Assembly (NCBI GenBank): GCA_003488445.1
Contig: DNLO01000087.1
Location: forward strand, 1 to 7,274
Length of the DNA stretch: 7,274 nucleotides
From: Lachnospiraceae bacterium
GTDB taxonomy: Bacteria > Bacillota > Clostridia > Lachnospirales > Lachnospiraceae
Reading direction: 5' to 3'
A program made the translations under genes and the position numbers. The notes under the pieces were generated by a model. It did no database searches. It was not told the DNA's origin and worked only from the letters and a program-made list of their open reading frames with translations. How positions within the stretch are numbered: position 1 is the first letter of the stretch; every line of letters begins with the position of its first letter. Shown one piece after another: positions 1 through 6,440 of this stretch.

Positions 1-1553
1 TAAAAAAGATACTGAAGTCTGCAGCCGTCATACTGGCAATTCTTCTGGTCTTTGCACTTGCGCTGCTGCTGTGGATCAAATACATGGTCTCATGGCGCCT
101 CACCGATGTGGGGAGCGAGACATCCCCGGACGGCAGATACCGTCTCAGATTTCAGGCGGTGGGAGAGGCTGACTTTCCCTTCGGGCCGTCTCATGCGAAG
201 GTGACTCTTTATGACGGCCGGAAGAAGCTTCGTGAATTTCGCGAGGATATATCGGATGACGGCGGGGCCTTCCGTCCGGAAAACTATTCAGTCGAGTGGA
301 TGCCCTATGGCGTGGTCATCACCTTCTCCGGGAGTGAGCAGCCTGACAGGGAGGTGGAGATCTTCTTCGACGGCAGGGAGGCTTTCGAAGGCTACAGCGA
401 TGAGGAGATAGCGGCGATCCTTAAGGACAGATACCACATAGAGAATGTGGAGAGGATCACAAGGGAAAGCGGCGGTTACAGTATCAGAGCCGACGGCATA
501 GATTTTCGCACGGACGACAGGATGGCACTGCACGACAGCTACCGGCAGGAGCGCTTCAAAGCCCTGACCGATGAGGTGTTCCCAGAGCTCGTACAGAGAA
601 GCCTGTCGTGGGAGGAGGAAAAGGGCGAAACCCCGGCGGATACAGTCTACACCCCTGTCATAGCCATGAACGGTCCGGGAAAGAGCGATCTTGAATCCTA
701 TTGCGCAGATATATGCGAGTGGCTCACATACTGTTTTGAGCGTTTTCCCTATGAAGAGGGAGGGGATGCCTACAGCGGCTTCATCCTGACCATACCGTCT
801 CCCGGGTATGCCAAAACGAGGTACTCTTTTTCACAGAATCCTTATCTTGCCGGCTTCAGCGAGAACGAGACTGAGTTTTACAACGGACTGTATTCTTTTA
901 TCAGCAGCTATATCGACGGTGAATATGATGACCTGATCAAAGCGGACGGGATTGATGCTGCAAAAGCGGATGAGGGTTATACTGAGCAGTACAATCCGGA
1001 TATCACCGGAGAGGCGATCGCACTCTGGGGCACATACGAGCCGGATGTGACATATGAAGCTCCCGACGGCAGAGAGTATGGGCTTGTCCCTGTCGACCGT
1101 GCTCTGGGGAGCAGCTATTACGTGCTCATGTCTTATGCAAAGAAGGGCGACCTTGACAGTGCGAAGCTCATCAATATGGATCCCTTCTGTGGCAGCGGCG
1201 GGGAAGCGAACCTTCTGGCTTTCCTGGAGGACGGGAAAACGGGCTTCATAGGACTGACTTATAACGGCGGTGATGATGGGCTTCTGTTTATGACAGGTGA
1301 CGGCGGTGAGAGCTTTGCAGAGGTGTCGCTGCCCGTGCCTGAGATAACCTTGCCGGACGGCAGGCTCTACAACCCATTCACAGTGCCTGAGGAGGTATGG
1401 GAGGAGCCGGGAAAGGTGTATCTTAAGGTCGGCCAGGGAGCGAACGGGGACTATTACAATGAAGAGCTCGCCTGCCATCCCTGCGGCATATACGTATCCG
1501 AAAACAAAGGCAAAACCTTCAGCTTCCTGAAAGAGGGAAAAGAAGAGGAGTGA
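1..1553 (+). CDS. Membrane-anchored extracytoplasmic protein with C-terminal Asp-box (BNR-like) motifs, 5'-partial
   Basis: The open frame continues upstream of the first in-frame ATG (84) to the window edge; the first full codon is at 3. The codons at 3-86 encode KKILKSAAVILAILLVFALA and then LLLWIKYM, a positively charged start followed by one hydrophobic helix, so this is a signal anchor and the true start lies outside the window. Counting from the ATG at 84, residues about 10-95 contain a TSPDGRYRLRF segment and later VEWMPYGVVITF, a pattern resembling DUF5412-type extracellular domains (weak resemblance only). Residues about 160-290 are acidic and aromatic-rich and unrecognised. The C-terminal part has two Asp-box-like motifs, TGDGGESF (404-411) and SENKGKTF (472-479), as in sialidase/BNR beta-propeller blades. 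I see no catalytic sialidase residues, so an enzymatic role is not supported. It ends in a lysine/glutamate-rich tail and TGA. It is probably a cell-surface protein of unknown function, with no evident functional link to the signalling operon downstream. Confidence 0.8.
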   Translation, partial: KKILKSAAVILAILLVFALALLLWIKYMVSWRLTDVGSETSPDGRYRLRFQAVGEADFPFGPSHAKVTLYDGRKKLREFREDISDDGGAFRPENYSVEWMPYGVVITFSGSEQPDREVEIFFDGREAFEGYSDEEIAAILKDRYHIENVERITRESGGYSIRADGIDFRTDDRMALHDSYRQERFKALTDEVFPELVQRSLSWEEEKGETPADTVYTPVIAMNGPGKSDLESYCADICEWLTYCFERFPYEEGGDAYSGFILTIPSPGYAKTRYSFSQNPYLAGFSENETEFYNGLYSFISSYIDGEYDDLIKADGIDAAKADEGYTEQYNPDITGEAIALWGTYEPDVTYEAPDGREYGLVPVDRALGSSYYVLMSYAKKGDLDSAKLINMDPFCGSGGEANLLAFLEDGKTGFIGLTYNGGDDGLLFMTGDGGESFAEVSLPVPEITLPDGRLYNPFTVPEEVWEEPGKVYLKVGQGANGDYYNEELACHPCGIYVSENKGKTFSFLKEGKEEE

Positions 1554-1605
1554 AGAGCAATTTCACTGCGGATGTGGTAGACTTGACCTGAAAAGACAAC
1601 GCAAC

Positions 1606-1614
1606 GGGGAAGGA
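1606..1614 (+). promoter_or_regulatory. Ribosome binding site of the AraC-family gene
   Basis: GGGGAAGGA lies seven bases before the ATG at 1622. It is a strong purine-rich Shine-Dalgarno match and supports that ATG as the start. Confidence 0.75.
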
Positions 1615-1621
1615 TACGGAA

Positions 1622-2509
1622 ATGTCATCTGATAAAGCTGATACAAAGATACCTGAAAAGGGATATCTGCTCGAAGACTTCAGGCTGTTCCACAACACGG
1701 ATACTCTGGGCACCGATGTCGGCGTGCACTTCCATGATTTCTATAAGGTCACTTTCGTGAAGTACGGAAGCGGCAGCTATATGATAGACGGCAGGATCTA
1801 CGATGTGACCACGGGAGATATCATCCTGGTGGGAAGAGGAGTGCCTCACCGGCCCTCGTTCGCGCCGGGCAATCTTTATGACAGATATACGCTATATATC
1901 TCCGTGAAGATGCTGGAGGATTTCGACATCCCCGAGTGTCACATCCGTGATCTTTTCTCCTCGGAGAGTGCGAACGTCATCAGACCCGAAATGAAGGAGA
2001 CAGACAGCTTCGCCGGTGTGCTGGAGCGCATAGACAGGGAAAAGAGATCCTCGTCTTATGCGTCGCATCTTGCAGCCAGACTCGGTGTCATAAGGTTCCT
2101 CATCGAGGCCGGAAGGTGCAGGGAGGAGTCGGCACTGACGGTGCCTCTGAGTGCTGCGGAAGAAGATGATATGCTCAGACTCCTGAGATATGTGAATGAC
2201 AATATCAGTAAAGTGATGTCGGTGGATGATATTGCGGAGCACTTTATGACCGAGCCTTCAAAGCTGGATGAGGACTTCAGGACTGCCTTCGGATGCCAGC
2301 TCGCGGAATATATGAAGAACCGCCGCCTGACCAGGGCACACGAGATGATAATGGACGGGGAGGATCCGGCGGAAGCCTGCTATTCATGCGGGTACGGAAG
2401 CTATAAGGACTTCGCTGATTCCTATGAGGATAAATACGGAGTGCCGCCCAAGAGACCTGTGAAGATCGAAGCCGAAAAGGACATATTCACCGATTATTTC
2501 CCCGAATAA
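1622..2509 (+). CDS. AraC-family transcriptional regulator (cupin sensor plus double HTH)
   Basis: This 295-residue protein is a typical length for AraC/XylS-type regulators. The N-terminal cupin (about residues 30-100) shows VHFHDFYKVTFV (metal- or ligand-type His 36 and His 38), a GSGSYMIDGR turn, the TTGDIILV strand and VPHRP (His 76), matching the AraC_binding fold that usually senses a small molecule such as a sugar. The C-terminal DNA-binding part begins near residue 184. The first HTH is SVDDIAEHF...LDEDFRTAFG (200-224), followed by the linker YMKNRRLTRAHEMI. The second HTH (about 246-280) ends in CGYGSYKDFADSYEDKYGVP, which lines up with the family signature GF-x-SxF-x-FKK-x-G-x-P. 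It departs from consensus: the usual I-x-x-IA before this signature is PAEACYS. A tail of about 15 residues follows. The gene starts 68 bases after the preceding stop and ends 80 bases before the signalling operon. No promoter of its own is convincing, so it may be read through from upstream. Targets are unknown; the neighbouring promoter at 2521-2550 is a candidate by position only. Confidence 0.88.
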   Translation: MSSDKADTKIPEKGYLLEDFRLFHNTDTLGTDVGVHFHDFYKVTFVKYGSGSYMIDGRIYDVTTGDIILVGRGVPHRPSFAPGNLYDRYTLYISVKMLEDFDIPECHIRDLFSSESANVIRPEMKETDSFAGVLERIDREKRSSSYASHLAARLGVIRFLIEAGRCREESALTVPLSAAEEDDMLRLLRYVNDNISKVMSVDDIAEHFMTEPSKLDEDFRTAFGCQLAEYMKNRRLTRAHEMIMDGEDPAEACYSCGYGSYKDFADSYEDKYGVPPKRPVKIEAEKDIFTDYFPE

Positions 2510-2520
2510 TGCGGATTTCG

Positions 2521-2550
2521 TTGCTTTTATACTGCTCTTAACTGTATAAT
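2521..2550 (+). promoter_or_regulatory. Sigma-A type promoter for the signalling operon
   Basis: A -35 element TTGCTT (2521-2526) is separated by 18 bases from a perfect -10 element TATAAT (2545-2550). Transcription would begin near 2557, giving a leader of about 33 bases before the TTG start at 2590. The AT-rich stretch stands out from the GC-richer genes on both sides. I see no terminator hairpin between the AraC-family gene and this promoter, so some read-through into the operon is possible. Confidence 0.8.
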
Positions 2551-2558
2551 ATACCTAT

Positions 2559-2570
2559 CTGTACCTGTAC
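2559..2570 (+). repeat. Tandem CTGTAC hexamer repeat in the operon leader
   Basis: CTGTAC occurs twice back to back just downstream of the predicted transcription start. A near copy, CTGTAT, overlaps the -10 element at 2542-2547. Because GTAC is self-complementary, the two copies also form a short inverted repeat with a 2-base centre. It could be an operator or chance; the sequence alone does not decide. Confidence 0.35.
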
Positions 2571-2575
2571 GGCAT

Positions 2576-2583
2576 GGAAGGGG
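2576..2583 (+). promoter_or_regulatory. Ribosome binding site supporting a TTG start
   Basis: GGAAGGGG lies six bases before the TTG at 2590. The codons right after that TTG encode the first beta strand of a receiver domain (EKVLLVDDD), and no ATG or GTG fits before this strand, so the TTG start is well supported. Confidence 0.78.
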
Positions 2584-2589
2584 TTTTAT

Positions 2590-3990
2590 TTGGAGAAGGT
2601 ATTACTGGTCGATGACGATGAGATGAGCCTCATGGTCACGGAGATGGTCCTCACCGAGATGAAGTACGAGGTGAAGTCCGTGATGAGCGGCGCAGAGTGC
2701 ATCGCATCACTTAAAGATGATCACTTTGATCTGCTCCTGCTTGATGTGGAGCTGGGAGATGCCAACGGCATAGAGCTGTTGAAGCAGATCAGGAAGGATC
2801 CCGATATCAAAGATACCAAGACTGTATTTCTTACAGTCTCTTCTCACAGAGAGGATATGACAGAGGCAGTGCGCCTGGGTGCACTGGACTTTATAAGGAA
2901 GCCTGCGCTGCCGGAGACGCTGATCCGCTCTGTAAGAGATGCTCTGTCCGCCAGGGAGAAGGAGACTATCCTGGCTGTCGATGATGAACCCATGAACCTC
3001 ATGGCAACTGAAGAGATATTCGGCATACGCTACCATATCAGGACTGCATCCTCCGGGGAGGAGGCGCTGAGAGAGGTAGAGGAGAGGAAGCCGGAGCTGG
3101 TGCTGCTGGACCTTCATATGCCGGGGATGGACGGACTCGAGGTGATGGCTCGCATCCGCGAGATCGAGGGCTGCGAGAATCTGCCGGTGGTGTTCCTCAC
3201 GGCGGATGATGATGCGGATACCGAGGCGGAGATATTCAAGGCGGGCGCCATGGACTTCATCCGCAAGCCCTTCGTGATGCAGGTGGCACTGCAGAGGATC
3301 CGCCATGTGCTGGAGCTCAAGCATCTGCAGGACTCCATGCAGGAGGAGGTGGACCGCAAGACAGAGGCCATCACGGAGAACAACAGAAAGATACAGAATC
3401 TCTCCAAGCAGGTCATACTGGCACTGGCAGGCACGATAGATGCCAAGGATCCCTACACCAAGGGGCATTCCAGCCGCGTCGCAGACTATGCTCTGGAGAT
3501 GGCGAAGCGCATGAACAAGTCTGAGAGAGAGCAGACCGAGATATACAGTATCGCCCTGCTGCATGATGTGGGCAAGATAGGCATTCCCCTCTCCATCATC
3601 AATAAGCCGGGCAGACTGACACCGGAGGAGTATGAAGAGATAAAGAGCCACACTTTGAGAGGCTATGACATACTCAAGACGATCTCCGAGCTGCCGGAGC
3701 TTTCGGTCGGCGCCAGATGGCATCATGAGAGATATGACGGCAACGGGTATCCCGACCGAAAAGCGGGGGAGGATATACCGGAGGTGGCACGTATCATATG
3801 TGTGGCAGATTGCTATGATGCCATGTCGTCCGACAGGAGCTACCGCAAGGCTCTGCCTCAGCAGATGGTGCGAAGCGAGATAGAGAACGGCAGGGGGACA
3901 CAGTTCGATCCCGATATCGCAAGGATCATGCTGAAGATGATCGATGAGGATACGGACTACAAAATGAGAGGGGATACGGATGGGAAGTGA
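2590..3990 (+). CDS. Tandem-receiver HD-GYP response regulator, probable c-di-GMP phosphodiesterase
   Basis: The 466-residue cytoplasmic protein has the order REC-REC-coiled linker-HD-GYP. REC1 (about 1-120) has the acidic pocket D8-D10, phosphoacceptor D52 in LLLLDVEL, T82 and K104. It lacks the usual proline four residues after the Asp (G56 instead). REC2 (about 124-240) has D131-D132, phosphoacceptor D174 in LLDLHMPGMDG, T204 and K226. A helical, charged linker runs from about 232 to 275. The HD-GYP domain (about 276-455) keeps the expected metal and catalytic residues: H293 in KGHSSRV, H325-D326 in LLHDVGKIGIP, H354, the signature HHERYDGNGYP (378-388), D407 in VADCYDAM, and the SDRSYR motif. 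By family knowledge, such proteins hydrolyse cyclic di-GMP (some members cGAMP) under receiver phosphorylation control. The start is TTG, set by a good ribosome binding site. It is the first gene of the operon, and its end overlaps the next gene by 11 bases. Two receivers allow two inputs or a phosphate sink. The domain call is firm; the exact substrate is inferred. Confidence 0.94.
   Translation: MEKVLLVDDDEMSLMVTEMVLTEMKYEVKSVMSGAECIASLKDDHFDLLLLDVELGDANGIELLKQIRKDPDIKDTKTVFLTVSSHREDMTEAVRLGALDFIRKPALPETLIRSVRDALSAREKETILAVDDEPMNLMATEEIFGIRYHIRTASSGEEALREVEERKPELVLLDLHMPGMDGLEVMARIREIEGCENLPVVFLTADDDADTEAEIFKAGAMDFIRKPFVMQVALQRIRHVLELKHLQDSMQEEVDRKTEAITENNRKIQNLSKQVILALAGTIDAKDPYTKGHSSRVADYALEMAKRMNKSEREQTEIYSIALLHDVGKIGIPLSIINKPGRLTPEEYEEIKSHTLRGYDILKTISELPELSVGARWHHERYDGNGYPDRKAGEDIPEVARIICVADCYDAMSSDRSYRKALPQQMVRSEIENGRGTQFDPDIARIMLKMIDEDTDYKMRGDTDGK
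3966..3974 (+). promoter_or_regulatory. Ribosome binding site inside the HD-GYP gene
   Basis: GAGAGGGGA lies within the last codons of the HD-GYP gene, five bases before the ATG at 3980. This location implies translation coupled to the upstream gene. Confidence 0.7.
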
Positions 3991-5221
3991 GTCCAGCTTC
4001 TTCTATGAGAATGAGATGAGGGTGCTGCACAGCCTTACCCGTGTGATGCGCTGGCTGTGGCTCGCCTTCCCGATGATATATCTGGGAAATATCCTGAAGC
4101 TGTTTCAGATAGAGTATTCCGAGCTGAACGATCTGGCACTCATCAGCCTGCTGATACTGTGGCTTCCCACGCTGGCCGAAAGGGCGGGGATATCGCCGAA
4201 GATCAGGAGATATCTGTGCGTGGTAGGCCTTGGCGTGGTGATCGCCGTGATCGCCACCAATGAGAACATAGGTATCTATATGAGCTATTCTCTTGCTCTT
4301 ATCACGAGTCTGCTTTTCTTTGACATGGTCTTCACCATAAAGATCGCTGTGATCAGCTACATACTGATAGTAATATCACTATATTTCAGAGCTCCCGGAG
4401 CCAATCACGGCGAGTTCGAAACACCCTTCATCTGGTGGGTCTCCCGCTCTGCAGGCTTTCTGATAGAGGCCGTGGCGGTGGGAGCGGTGTGCACGGTCGT
4501 GGCGAAGTTCTCACACATCCTTCTGGAGAGGCTGGATGCTGCGAGGAAAGAGACTGTGGTGGCTGAGAAGAAGGCCATGATGACAGGTGAGATGCAGAGG
4601 GAGCGCGATGCGGCCGAAGAGAGACGTATGGCGGCGGAGAGAGCAAATAAAGAGATGTCGGATTATCTTGCAGGCTTCTCACGTGAGATCACTACTCCCA
4701 TGAACACGATACTCAGCATGGATGAGCAGATACTGAAGGAGACGGCGGAGGGCAATACCAGAGAATATGCAGAGAGCATACTGGTGACCGGAAGGATGCT
4801 GCTGTCGCTCACGGAGGATCTGATGGAGGTGACGGATGCGGGAGCGAAGAAGAGCATTATGCGTCACGGGCCGAAGGACGGTGTCATCGACAGAGCAGAG
4901 GGCTTGAAGTACGCATCCGGCAAGGAGGAGTTCTATACAAAGCTGCTGCAGGTGTTCAAGGATCAGGCGGCGGGGCGCAGGAAGGTCTTCACTCAGGCAC
5001 TGGACGAAGGCGATGTCAGGTCATACACCGTGGCTATGCATTCATTGAAGAGTAATGCCAGGATGATAGGAGCGGCGCAGTTTGCGGAGATGGCCATGGA
5101 GCTGGAGCAGGATGCCAAGATGGGTGACCTTTCGGGCATCAGCGGGAAGCATGAGTCGCTTATGCAGGAATATGACAGGGTGCTTGATGAGATAGACGGT
5201 ATTCTTTCGGGAGGGGCATGA
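3980..5221 (+). CDS. Six-TM protein with degenerate HisKA-like DHp (His to Arg) and C-terminal Hpt domain
   Basis: The 413-residue protein has about six predicted membrane segments: roughly 25-42, 49-66, 77-94, 97-116, 118-136 and 150-176. A charged coiled coil follows (about 180-228), giving membrane anchoring with a cytoplasmic C-terminus. Residues about 224-286 align with a histidine kinase DHp domain: YLAGFSREITTPMNTIL corresponds to the family's FLANMSHEIRTPMN. The phosphoacceptor His is Arg 235 (CGT, one transition from CAT), and the end of the helix pair (DLMEVTDAG) has lost the usual DILDxSKIE form. There is no HATPase_c domain (no N, G1 or G2 boxes) and no receiver. After a linker of only about 15 residues an Hpt domain begins (GLKYASGKEEFY, from about 308). 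It contains AMHSLKSNARMIGA with His 354, matching the H-x-L-K-[GS] phosphotransfer motif. The frame is intact, so this is not an obvious frameshift pseudogene. It overlaps the HD-GYP gene by 11 bases and abuts the FIST gene. Inferred role: a membrane phosphotransfer scaffold carrying phosphate between a kinase or receiver and the HD-GYP receivers. Confidence 0.88.
   Translation: MGSESSFFYENEMRVLHSLTRVMRWLWLAFPMIYLGNILKLFQIEYSELNDLALISLLILWLPTLAERAGISPKIRRYLCVVGLGVVIAVIATNENIGIYMSYSLALITSLLFFDMVFTIKIAVISYILIVISLYFRAPGANHGEFETPFIWWVSRSAGFLIEAVAVGAVCTVVAKFSHILLERLDAARKETVVAEKKAMMTGEMQRERDAAEERRMAAERANKEMSDYLAGFSREITTPMNTILSMDEQILKETAEGNTREYAESILVTGRMLLSLTEDLMEVTDAGAKKSIMRHGPKDGVIDRAEGLKYASGKEEFYTKLLQVFKDQAAGRRKVFTQALDEGDVRSYTVAMHSLKSNARMIGAAQFAEMAMELEQDAKMGDLSGISGKHESLMQEYDRVLDEIDGILSGGA
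5209..5216 (+). promoter_or_regulatory. Ribosome binding site of the FIST gene
   Basis: GGGAGGGG lies at the end of the preceding gene, five bases before the ATG at 5222, which directly follows that gene's TGA. Translational coupling is likely. Another ATG at 5218 is in a different frame and is not the start. Confidence 0.72.
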
Positions 5222-6415
5222 ATGGATTCGATCACACTGTACACGGAAGAGATAGATGATCTGGATGAGGCTGTAGAGGAGCTCTTTTCACAGGCTGCGG
5301 ATTTCCGGTTCAGAAAGAACAGCATGGCGATCGTCTTCGTAGAGGAAGAGACGGAGTATTCTAAGCTGTATGCCGGGCTCAGGAGGAAATGGGATTTCCC
5401 GATAATGGGATGCACGTCTCTTGCAATGTTCACCGGCAAAGAAGGGTACTGCCCAATGGGGATATCAATGATGATCCTCAGTGCCGATGACTGTGAGTTC
5501 TCGGTATGTATGACGGACGAGCTGGACAGGGACAACTACAGGGATGAGCTCACGCGGGCTTACAGGCAGGCAGAGAGCGGGCTGTCCTCTCCGGTGAAGC
5601 TGATACTAAGCTACGGTGGCATGGTGACAAATGAGAGACACGTGGCCGGGGATGATATCGTGAAGGTGCTGGACGAGCTGGGAAAGGGGGCACCGGTATA
5701 TGGCGGCACGGCATCCGACGGCTTTACCTTCTCGGGATTCCAGGTGCTCTGCAACAAAGATGTGACTCACAACGGCCAGGTCATGGCACTGGTGGCAGGT
5801 AATGTGAAGCCGTGGTTCATGTGCATCAATTCAGTGGAGAACAAGGCTCATTTCTCATATGAGATCACGGAATCAAAGAGCAATGTGGTGTACAGGCTTG
5901 GCAGCACCACTTTCGTGGATGCCCTGAAGAAAGAGGGGATGGAGACAGACAAGACGGATGTGCTGGGAGACTATATCCTTTCGCCTTTCATAGTGACTCT
6001 GGAAAAAGGCGACGGTGACACGGTGGAGATAGCGCGTAACCTCTCGGTGCTGAACCACGAGACCGGGACAGGCTCCTTCCTGGGAGTGATGCCGGAGGGC
6101 TCCAGGCTTACCATCGGCATACTGAACCGTGATGATGTGCACAGGACAGTCAGGGAGGTTTTTGACAAGGCGAGCCTTGCGCTGAAGGAGGATCAGAGCA
6201 GACATACCCTGCTCTGCAACTCCTGCTGCGCGAGATTTCTGGCTCTTGCCAACAATACCTCGGCGGAGGTGAACACATACATGGGGCGGCTTCCGGAGGG
6301 GGTATCCTTCATGGGGTATTATGCCTACGGGGAATACTGTCCGATGAAGGGAATGAAGACAGGCAAAGAATACAACAATTTCCATAATTTCACATTTACC
6401 TTACTGATAATGTAA
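5222..6415 (+). CDS. Stand-alone FIST-domain sensory protein (FIST_N plus FIST_C)
   Basis: This 397-residue protein has no signal peptide or membrane segment, so it is cytoplasmic. The N-terminal half shows FIST_N features: PIMGCTSLAMFTGKEGY (60-76) resembles the family's glycine-rich 'IGCST-x-G' region, and VYGGTASDGFTF (159-170) followed by NGQVMALVAGNVKP resembles the 'GG-x-A-x-D' segment. The C-terminal half fits FIST_C: LLCNSCCARFLAL (330-342) matches the 'xSCxxR' strand, FMGYYAYGEYCPMKG (363-377) matches 'GFYTYGEIxP', and the protein ends in FHNFTFTLLIM, a typical FIST_C terminus. FIST domains are described as small-ligand sensors, possibly for amino acids, and are often fused to or encoded beside kinases, methyl-accepting proteins or c-di-GMP enzymes. 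Here no output domain is fused, so the signal must go through a partner, most likely the neighbouring kinase or the membrane Hpt protein. The start abuts the upstream stop and a histidine kinase follows after 25 bases. The family call is strong; ligand and partner are not visible. Confidence 0.92.
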   Translation: MDSITLYTEEIDDLDEAVEELFSQAADFRFRKNSMAIVFVEEETEYSKLYAGLRRKWDFPIMGCTSLAMFTGKEGYCPMGISMMILSADDCEFSVCMTDELDRDNYRDELTRAYRQAESGLSSPVKLILSYGGMVTNERHVAGDDIVKVLDELGKGAPVYGGTASDGFTFSGFQVLCNKDVTHNGQVMALVAGNVKPWFMCINSVENKAHFSYEITESKSNVVYRLGSTTFVDALKKEGMETDKTDVLGDYILSPFIVTLEKGDGDTVEIARNLSVLNHETGTGSFLGVMPEGSRLTIGILNRDDVHRTVREVFDKASLALKEDQSRHTLLCNSCCARFLALANNTSAEVNTYMGRLPEGVSFMGYYAYGEYCPMKGMKTGKEYNNFHNFTFTLLIM

Positions 6416-6426
6416 GCATATCTTAC

Positions 6427-6430
6427 GGAG
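6427..6430 (+). promoter_or_regulatory. Candidate ribosome binding site of the PAS histidine kinase
   Basis: GGAG lies ten bases before the ATG at 6441, a little far but acceptable. ATGs at 6436 and 6445 are out of frame with the kinase, so 6441 is the best start. Confidence 0.5.
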
Positions 6431-6440
6431 TGCGGGATGC

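Noticed and set aside
831..1478. Open frame of 215 codons on the minus strand within the first gene
   Set aside because: No ribosome binding site or domain was seen, and the plus-strand frame is continuous with a membrane anchor and Asp-box motifs.
1583..1611. TTGACC as a possible -35 for the AraC-family gene
   Set aside because: The matching -10 position reads GGGGAA, which overlaps the ribosome binding site; no acceptable -10 exists at a 16-19 base spacing.
2510..2545. Possible terminator after the AraC-family gene
   Set aside because: T-rich bases occur (TTGCTTTTAT) but no GC-rich hairpin precedes them; they are better explained as the -35 region.
2707..3726. Long open frame of 339 codons on the minus strand, antisense to the HD-GYP gene
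   Set aside because: Its translation is rich in Leu/His/Gln/Arg with no recognisable domain, and the plus strand at this place encodes fully conserved REC and HD-GYP motifs. It is a codon-bias shadow.
4835..4910. Frameshift hiding an ATPase domain in the membrane DHp/Hpt gene
   Set aside because: Only about 75 bases separate the DHp remnant from the Hpt domain, too short for HATPase_c in any frame, and the reading frame is unbroken.
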